Source: Oscillospiraceae bacterium
GTDB lineage: Bacteria > Bacillota > Clostridia > Oscillospirales > Ruminococcaceae
NCBI GenBank assembly: GCA_017394565.1
Contig: JAFPXW010000100.1
Location: forward strand, 1 to 12,286
Reading direction: 5' to 3'
DNA: 12,286 nucleotides
The translations under genes were made by a program, and so were the position numbers. Shown piece after piece: positions 7,509 through 12,286 of the stretch (position 1 is the first letter of the stretch; every line of letters begins with the position of its first letter). A model generated the notes under the pieces. That model searched no databases, was not told the origin of the DNA, and was given only the letters and a program-made list of their open reading frames with translations.

Positions 7509-7523
7509 AGTATCCCCCTCATC

Positions 7524-8483
7524 TCAGAATGCATCGTAATCCTTGACGGTTTCCGTGCCTTCCATGTCCATGCCAAGACGGTCGAGCAGCTCGGTCGCAG
7601 CGTTGTAGCCCATCTTTTTCTGACGGTTGTTCATTGCGGCAACCTCCAGGATGACAGCGAGGTTTCTGCCCGGCTTGACCGGAATGGTCAGCGACGGGAT
7701 CTTGACGCCCAGAATGGATGTATACTGCGTATCGACGCCCATTCTGTCGTAGATCTTCTCCGGATTCCAGAGCTCCATCTCCACAACAAGGTCGATCTTT
7801 TCCGTCACCTTAACGGCACCCATACCGAACAGGCGGCGGGCATTGATGATACCGATACCGCGCAGCTCCAGGAAGTGGCGGATGTTATCCGGGGAGGAGC
7901 CGACGAGTGAAATATTGGAGACCTTGCGGATCTCAACGGCATCGTCAGCCACGAGCCGGTGGCCGCGCTTGACAAGCTCGATCGCTGTCTCGCTCTTGCC
8001 GACGCCGCTTTCGCCGGTCAGGAAGACACCTTCGCCGTAGATCTCGATCAGGACACCGTGGCGTGTGATGCGGGGTGCGAGATTCAGGTTCAGGAATGCG
8101 ATCAGGCCGGACATGAAATTGGAGGTGCTTTCCTTGCTTCTGAGGAGCGGTACCTCGTATTTCTGGGAAAGCTCGAGCATCTCCGTGAAATACGGCAGCT
8201 CTCTTGCAATAATGAGAGCCGGCAGCTTCTGCGAGAACAGCAGCTCCAGACGCTCACGGCGTGTTTTCTCATCAATGGTCGATAAATAGGCGAATTCCAT
8301 CTTGCCAATGATCTGGATGCGCTCCGGATTAAAGTACTCATAGAAGCCCATGAGCTGCAAGCCCGGACGGTTGACGTCGTTTTCGTCAATGAGGATCTCA
8401 GCCGGATCCTTCGGGCTGTAGATGACTTCAAGCTTGAATTCATCAATGATCTTTTTGAGGGTGATGGTGAATTTTTCGGACAT
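7524..8483 (-). CDS. hprK: HPr kinase/phosphorylase
   Basis: HprK phosphorylates HPr on Ser46 when ATP and fructose-1,6-bisphosphate are high and removes the phosphate when inorganic phosphate dominates. It thereby drives CcpA-dependent carbon catabolite control. The 319-residue protein shows the P-loop GESGVGKS (157-164), the preceding conserved His142 in RHGVLIEIYG, the acidic pair D180-D181, and the family signature LRGIGIINARRLFGMGAV (207-224). The start is ATG 8483, set 8 nt after GGAG in AAGGAGTGATCCCT. An in-frame GTG three codons upstream (8492) lies inside that ribosome binding site and is unlikely. A 40-nt palindrome sits just upstream. Hpr (ptsH) is not in this window. Confidence 0.97.
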   Translation of the reverse strand: MSEKFTITLKKIIDEFKLEVIYSPKDPAEILIDENDVNRPGLQLMGFYEYFNPERIQIIGKMEFAYLSTIDEKTRRERLELLFSQKLPALIIARELPYFTEMLELSQKYEVPLLRSKESTSNFMSGLIAFLNLNLAPRITRHGVLIEIYGEGVFLTGESGVGKSETAIELVKRGHRLVADDAVEIRKVSNISLVGSSPDNIRHFLELRGIGIINARRLFGMGAVKVTEKIDLVVEMELWNPEKIYDRMGVDTQYTSILGVKIPSLTIPVKPGRNLAVILEVAAMNNRQKKMGYNAATELLDRLGMDMEGTETVKDYDAF

Positions 8484-8507
8484 AGGGATCACTCCTTATC
8501 GTATTTA

Positions 8508-8547
8508 GGCAATACCGCTGACGCACTGTCCTTTGCGCGGTATTGCC
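8508..8547. repeat. 40-nt palindromic element between the DUF4015-like gene and hprK
   Basis: GGCAATACCGC (8508-8518) and GCGGTATTGCC (8537-8547) are perfect 11-nt inverted arms around an 18-nt loop that can form a further 3-bp inner stem. It begins one base before the stop codon region of the upstream gene (stop 8551-8549) and ends about 14 nt before the hprK ribosome binding site. There is no U-rich tail on the minus strand, so it is a poor intrinsic terminator. The form suggests a REP- or MITE-like dispersed palindrome or an mRNA stability element. There is only one copy in this window. Confidence 0.55.
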
Positions 8548-8548
8548 C

Positions 8549-9670
8549 TTATGATTCCTCCCCTGCCTGTGCAGCAGGAGCTTGTGACAGTGGGATGAGA
8601 TAGCTGTGTTCATTTTCCGGAAGCGGCACGCCGTCCCAGAGAAAGAGCGTTGCATTATGCTCCGTGAGTGTACGGAGTGTTTCGCAGTTTGCAGCGGACA
8701 TTTCGTCAAGCCGCATCACGACTGCGGTCAGCTTCAGGGATTCTGTTGCCGAAAGGCCTTCTGTGCGCCCCGCAAGGATGCCGGTCCCATCCAGCAGGAC
8801 GTAGAAATCCGTGTGAGGTGCTTCACGCTGCATTCGTTCGATCACGCCGGTCAGCGCAGTATAGCGGCCTTCCTGCGTCGCACGGGATTCCAGTCTTGCC
8901 TGATCCTCCTCCGTGAAGGCCGGGAACTGCAATCCGTCGCACAGGATCGTCCGGAACCCTGCCTGATTGGCTTCGGCAGCGAGATTTCCGAGGTAATCGA
9001 CCGCCATCTCGCTGAATGGCGACAGGTGCGGCAGTCCCTTCGCATCGAGCCAGACCTCGCCGGTCTCGCAGTGATAGGCTGCTTCCGCGTGGATCTGCGG
9101 ATAGATCGTATCATCAAGTGTATGGATGACCGCAACAGGGATAAAGCCCTTGGATGCGATGGTTTCGTAGATACTTTCCAGCGGGACAGCAGCCTTGACT
9201 GCACCGCCCCTGGCGGCATCCGCCATCGCCGTTGCAAAGTAGATCTCGCCGCCCTGTGCCTTCAGAGGAACCAGCACATGAGTCGTTTCCGCCGGGATCT
9301 GCGTCATCGCCTCATCCAGCGCTGACTGCGTCAGGAGTGTCGAAATATCGAGCATACATCCGCGGATCTCCGGGACCTCCGGCTTCGGATCTGTAGGCGG
9401 CTGCGTTTCCTCGGGGGGTGTTTCGGCTTCCGTGGCAGGTTCTGTTTCTGTCGGAGGGATGGTTTCCTCAACCTCCACAGGCACGGCAAGAATATGGCTT
9501 TCCTGCGAGAACCGGATCACAGGCCCGCCGATGCTGAATCCGACGAACAGCAGCACGACCATCCCAAGGATGGTAAACACGACCGCAGATGTGTTGGATT
9601 TAAACGCCTGTACCCGTTCGTATTTCGATTTTTTGCGATAGATCTTCCGACCTTTTGGTCTGAATTTCAT
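8549..9670 (-). CDS. Membrane-anchored protein with DUF4015-like putative glycosidase domain
   Basis: A 373-residue protein with a basic cytosolic N-terminus (1-24), one transmembrane segment (about 29-48), a low-complexity linker rich in Pro, Thr and Glu (about 67-101) and an outward-facing domain of about 270 residues. Within it, EVWLDAKGLPHLSPFSE (205-221) and a downstream CDGLQFP (244-250) resemble the 'RKGLPWLDPYS ... FDYVRFP' pattern of the DUF4015 (PF13200) putative glycoside hydrolase family, a TIM-barrel group found in Firmicutes. The substrate is unknown; a cell wall or exopolysaccharide role is inferred from location and topology. The ATG is preceded by a GGAGAGGGG sequence with a rather long 12-nt spacer. 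It lies 75 nt after the rnfA-like gene with no clear terminator or promoter between. The family assignment rests on short motifs and is moderate. Confidence 0.72.
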   Translation of the reverse strand: MKFRPKGRKIYRKKSKYERVQAFKSNTSAVVFTILGMVVLLFVGFSIGGPVIRFSQESHILAVPVEVEETIPPTETEPATEAETPPEETQPPTDPKPEVPEIRGCMLDISTLLTQSALDEAMTQIPAETTHVLVPLKAQGGEIYFATAMADAARGGAVKAAVPLESIYETIASKGFIPVAVIHTLDDTIYPQIHAEAAYHCETGEVWLDAKGLPHLSPFSEMAVDYLGNLAAEANQAGFRTILCDGLQFPAFTEEDQARLESRATQEGRYTALTGVIERMQREAPHTDFYVLLDGTGILAGRTEGLSATESLKLTAVVMRLDEMSAANCETLRTLTEHNATLFLWDGVPLPENEHSYLIPLSQAPAAQAGEES

Positions 9671-9745
9671 GAGTAATGTTTGCCCCTCTCCTGTAAATCT
9701 CTTTTGTTCTGTTAAGCTAATAAAAATGCCTGTTTCTCTATATTT

Positions 9746-10393
9746 TTAGGATATTGTGACAGCATAGACTGCCATCGAGATGATGCCGATGAACACCATG
9801 ACAGCCGGAAGTCCTCGAAACGCCGCCGGGATCTCGCGCTCCTCATAAAGCCGTTCGCGAACTCCTGACAGCATCAGCGCTGCCAACAAAAAGCCAAGCC
9901 CTTCCTGCAGGCCGAATACGACTGCCGTGACCGGCGAGGCCATATTGCCGTCCATCAGCCCGAACAGCCGGACAGTCGGCGGCTCAGCGAGCGTCTGTGT
10001 CAGCCCGTTCGGCGCAAACGCCAGATACAGTGTGCCCATGACTGCACAATTAAATGCAGATAAATGGACATATTTTTTATAACCGGAAGCTTTCCTCCGG
10101 AACAGTGCGCCCAGCATCAGCAGGACCAGCAGATACAGCACACCGATCACCGTCGTGTAAACGAGCGGCAGTCCGAGTGAGTAGGGATATGCCAGAAGCC
10201 CGGCAAGTCCCAGGGGATAGCAGATCAGCTGCATCCCCAGACACGCACCGACTGAAAAAAGCGTCATCAGCAATGCCAGCACCGGCAGCCGGGAGCTGTT
10301 TTTGGCAGCGGCGATCATGGTACTGGTGCCAAGTGCGCGGGTGTAGATCAGATTCGTTGTCAGCAGCGAGAAGATCGCTGTCAGAAGCCACAT
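9746..10393 (-). CDS. rnfA: RnfA/NqrE-like integral membrane protein, cluster-cysteine depleted
   Basis: A 215-residue, roughly six-helix membrane protein of the RnfA/NqrE family. Its N-terminus aligns without gaps to RnfA around TNLIYTRALGTS, and its C-terminus keeps GVRERL followed by IPAAFRGLPAV, typical of RnfA. In Rnf and Nqr complexes, RnfA and RnfE hold one [2Fe-2S] cluster in the membrane with two cysteines from each subunit. Here the first ligand (LGxCP in the family) is Ser24 in LGTST, while the second is kept as Cys116 in NCAVMG. The start ATG 10393 follows AGGAGG by 7 nt and the rnfE-like stop by one base. A longer in-frame reading to 10480 runs through rnfE and is rejected. The loop between helices is longer than in E. 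coli RsxA. The role without the usual redox partners is unknown. Confidence 0.83.
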   Translation of the reverse strand: MWLLTAIFSLLTTNLIYTRALGTSTMIAAAKNSSRLPVLALLMTLFSVGACLGMQLICYPLGLAGLLAYPYSLGLPLVYTTVIGVLYLLVLLMLGALFRRKASGYKKYVHLSAFNCAVMGTLYLAFAPNGLTQTLAEPPTVRLFGLMDGNMASPVTAVVFGLQEGLGFLLAALMLSGVRERLYEEREIPAAFRGLPAVMVFIGIISMAVYAVTIS

Positions 10394-10394
10394 A

Positions 10395-11033
10395 TTACGC
10401 CTCCTGTTTCTTCCGGAAAATCGCCCTGTGAGCGCCTGCAAGGAGCCCCAGCAGGATAAAGCCGCCCCATGGCATCCCAAAGCCCTTCATCACGACCGGC
10501 ATATCCACGGCATACCCGAAGACGGTACCGTATGCCGTGATTTCGCGCAGAACACCCAGCAGGCAGGCGGCCAGGGTGAATCCGGCTGCATGGGCAGTCA
10601 GAACGCCGAGCATTCTGAGCCGCTTGTAATGATAAAAGTGCAGTTCCGAATGTAATACGATGAAAGAATTCACGGACAGCAGCGGCAGATACATGAACGC
10701 CGCGCCGCTGACCAGACCAAGCTCCGGCAGCTGCATCTGTGTCAGGGCAGCGTAAGCCGAAGGACTGAGAAATTCACATAGCAGCGCCACGGGAATATAC
10801 AGCGCAGATGCTGTCAGTGCATACAGAATGATCCGCACCGCATAGGGAAAGCGCCTGGGATAACATGAGCCGATGAGAACGGTCAGCACTGTGATGATCA
10901 CGAATGCCAGCGACAGCAACAGGGATTTCCGCAAGGTGTCGCAGCAAATGACAAGCGGTGCGATGACCATGCCTTCAGACAGTACGGCATTGTGCCGCAG
11001 AAGGCCATCTTTATAAGAACGATCAGGATCCAT
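10395..11033 (-). CDS. rnfE: RnfE/NqrD-like integral membrane protein lacking both cluster cysteines
   Basis: A 212-residue multi-helix membrane protein. It aligns without gaps to RnfE over NAVLSEGMVIAPLV (family: N..L...LGLCPLL) and over LPLLSVNSFIV (family: IPLIVTNCIV). It also retains the LLGVLREITAYGTVFG and FILLGLLAG segments of RnfE. At the two positions where RnfE supplies cysteines to the [2Fe-2S] cluster it has Ala25 and Ser123. Two adjacent cysteines (30-31) lie one helical turn away; whether they could substitute is doubtful. The ATG has AAGGAG 8 nt upstream and overlaps the rnfD-like gene by 11 nt. The usual RnfG gene, which lies between rnfD and rnfE in rnfCDGEAB operons, is missing. 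Confidence 0.83.
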   Translation of the reverse strand: MDPDRSYKDGLLRHNAVLSEGMVIAPLVICCDTLRKSLLLSLAFVIITVLTVLIGSCYPRRFPYAVRIILYALTASALYIPVALLCEFLSPSAYAALTQMQLPELGLVSGAAFMYLPLLSVNSFIVLHSELHFYHYKRLRMLGVLTAHAAGFTLAACLLGVLREITAYGTVFGYAVDMPVVMKGFGMPWGGFILLGLLAGAHRAIFRKKQEA

Positions 11034-12012
11034 GGTTCTGCTCCTTTGCCGTTGGATTTGTGGGCTGCGCTTCCTGAGACAGCGGCTTTGTCCTGCGGCC
11101 GGAGGTCTGCGGGTAGATACGCTCCTCCAGCTTTGCGAGCCAGTACCAGAACGGACAGGTCAGGATCAGCGCGGCAGCGGGTGCGTACTCGATCCGGAAT
11201 CTTACGATCAGGAAGCCGGTCACGACAGACGTGAGCAGCGCCGCAAAATACGCCATCAGACCTCTGCAAGGCATCAGCGCCGGATCACCGGTGAGGAAGA
11301 TCATCGAAAACAAGAGCATATTTGTCAGAAGGATCGCAAGTCCTGCATTTCCGAAAATGATCGGGATCACGATCACCATGAGCGATCCCAGGAATGACCA
11401 GAAATTGACCTGCCTGCGCAACAGCAGCACGATCAGTCCCAGCGCCAGCAGCAATGTACAGCCGGTTCCCATGGGGCCTGCCACTGCACCGATCAGGATC
11501 TCCAGTGAATCGGTATGGAGCAGTGCAATATCGCCTTTTTCGTTGTAGATGCTTGTGAGGGACGGAACGAGAGTCACATCATTTCCGAACAGCGAGAGCG
11601 ATCTCCCGACCTCCGGGAATTGCAGGATCTCGTCCTTCCAGCAGATCACCGCAAAGAGATATCCGACTGCTGCCGGCGGAAACAGCAAGGAGCGCCGGTA
11701 GCCAAACACGTGTGCGCCGATGGCGACTGCAAACACAGTACTCAGGATCACGATGGAATACGGGACCGTTGCCGGGAACATCAGCGCCATGACGACGGCT
11801 GCACCGGCATTGGACAGGTCGATCACTTTATAGGAACGGCCGCGCAGGAACAGACAGATGAAATCTGTCAGCACCGCCGTGACCGCCGCAAGTCCAAGTA
11901 CCGCGGCGGCGCGGATGCCGTAAAAACAGATCGCGACAAATACAACTGCGCCAAGGAATACCCAGTATTCTGCACGGCGCAAGGGCCTGCTGGTGCCGCT
12001 GCGCAGGCTCAA
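11023..12012 (-). CDS. rnfD: RnfD/NqrB-family membrane protein with divergent flavin site
   Basis: A 329-residue hydrophobic protein of the RnfD/NqrB family. It has about eight to ten membrane helices and the conserved stretch STVFAVAIGAHVFG then FPPAAVGY (111-118), a late TGDP (241-244), and a hydrophilic tail. In Rnf/Nqr this subunit carries covalent FMN on the Thr of an SGAT or SQAT motif. The matching segment here reads VPSLTSI, so Thr153 is in place but the preceding residues differ. Translation starts at TTG 12012, which overlaps the rpe stop as TTGA and has GGAAGGGG 7 nt upstream, indicating translational coupling to rpe. It is followed by rnfE-like with an 11-nt overlap, without rnfG. 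The family call is firm; electron transfer function is uncertain. Confidence 0.86.
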   Translation of the reverse strand: MSLRSGTSRPLRRAEYWVFLGAVVFVAICFYGIRAAAVLGLAAVTAVLTDFICLFLRGRSYKVIDLSNAGAAVVMALMFPATVPYSIVILSTVFAVAIGAHVFGYRRSLLFPPAAVGYLFAVICWKDEILQFPEVGRSLSLFGNDVTLVPSLTSIYNEKGDIALLHTDSLEILIGAVAGPMGTGCTLLLALGLIVLLLRRQVNFWSFLGSLMVIVIPIIFGNAGLAILLTNMLLFSMIFLTGDPALMPCRGLMAYFAALLTSVVTGFLIVRFRIEYAPAAALILTCPFWYWLAKLEERIYPQTSGRRTKPLSQEAQPTNPTAKEQNHGS

Positions 12013-12286
12013 GACTGCGCCCCTTCCGGTTCACGCAGGGACGCGACTGCGGCTGCCATATCCTCCGCACGGAACAGATAGCTTCCGGCAACGATCAGGT
12101 CGGCACCGGATCCGGCCGCTTCATGAATGGTAGCGGCATTGACACCGCCGTCTACTTGCAGAAAGATCTCTCGGGAGCCGATTACTTCGCGGAGCTTTGC
12201 GATTTTTTGGTTCATTTCATGGATATAGCTCTGACCGCCGAAGCCGGGCTCCACGGTCATGACCAGCACATTCTCGACATGATCGA
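12009..12286 (-). CDS. rpe: Ribulose-phosphate 3-epimerase, partial (C-terminal part)
   Basis: The 3' portion of rpe; the 5' end lies beyond the right edge of the window. The enzyme interconverts ribulose-5-phosphate and xylulose-5-phosphate in the pentose phosphate pathway. The visible roughly 91 residues contain the family motifs VMTVEPGFGGQSYI (active-site metal and phosphate-loop region), LQVDGGVNAATI with the catalytic Asp, and GADLIVAGSYLF (phosphate binding). The reading frame continues to the edge without a stop. Its stop codon overlaps the TTG start of the rnfD-like gene, so the membrane cluster is probably on the rpe transcript. Confidence 0.94.
   Translation of the reverse strand, partial: DHVENVLVMTVEPGFGGQSYIHEMNQKIAKLREVIGSREIFLQVDGGVNAATIHEAAGSGADLIVAGSYLFRAEDMAAAVASLREPEGAQS

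Noticed and set aside
9671..9745. Terminator or promoter between the rnfA-like and DUF4015-like genes
   Set aside because: The gap is AT-rich, but I found no stable hairpin with a U tract and no convincing -35/-10 pair.
10394..10480. N-terminal extension of the RnfA-like frame
   Set aside because: It overlaps the rnfE-like gene, is arginine-rich and unlike the family; ATG 10393 has an ideal AGGAGG site.

Overview
The window looks like a chromosomal segment of a Clostridia-type Firmicute, most likely an Oscillospiraceae/Ruminococcaceae-like gut anaerobe with fairly high GC. The reasons are HprK, WhiA and RapZ encoded next to type II MurB, a tetrahydrofolate (THF) riboswitch, SD-led starts, and the gene order hprK-murB-rapZ-whiA-dnaE-pfkA. 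The genus is an inference; no rRNA is present. All genes supported here lie on the minus strand, so transcription runs from high to low coordinates.

Region A (12286 to 9746): the 3' part of rpe, then three overlapping or tightly spaced membrane genes related to RnfD, RnfE and RnfA. No rnfB, rnfC or rnfG is present between or after them. RnfE-like has lost both, and RnfA-like one of two, of the cysteines that ligate the shared [2Fe-2S] cluster. RnfD-like keeps a threonine at the covalent-FMN position in a divergent motif. This reduced, apparently redox-depleted Rnf core is the best candidate for an undescribed system here.

Region B (9670 to 8549): a membrane-anchored protein with a Pro/Thr/Glu-rich linker and an outer domain resembling the DUF4015 putative glycosidase family. 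A 40-nt palindrome (8508-8547) separates it from hprK.

Region C (8483 to 1308): the compact cluster hprK-murB-rapZ-whiA-dnaE, covering carbon catabolite control, cell wall precursor synthesis, nucleotide-binding regulation, a division/sporulation-type regulator and DNA replication. Junctions are 15 nt or less or overlapping, except rapZ-whiA, where yvcK usually sits and here there are only 55 nt holding a hairpin.

Region D (1307 to 1): pfkA behind a strong sigma-A type promoter (1241-1269). Only 27 nt after pfkA comes a THF riboswitch aptamer (88-197), then a regulatory leader with mutually exclusive helices and a terminator/SD-sequestering hairpin (3-49). The gene it controls starts at or beyond the left edge; by family precedent it is probably a folate transporter or folate-pathway gene.

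PfkA makes fructose-1,6-bisphosphate, the classical activator of HprK kinase activity, so the two flanks of region C-D encode producer and sensor of one signal. No gene-free stretch exceeds 300 nt; the longest is 1-224, which holds the riboswitch. No tRNA, rRNA, CRISPR array or insertion sequence was seen.
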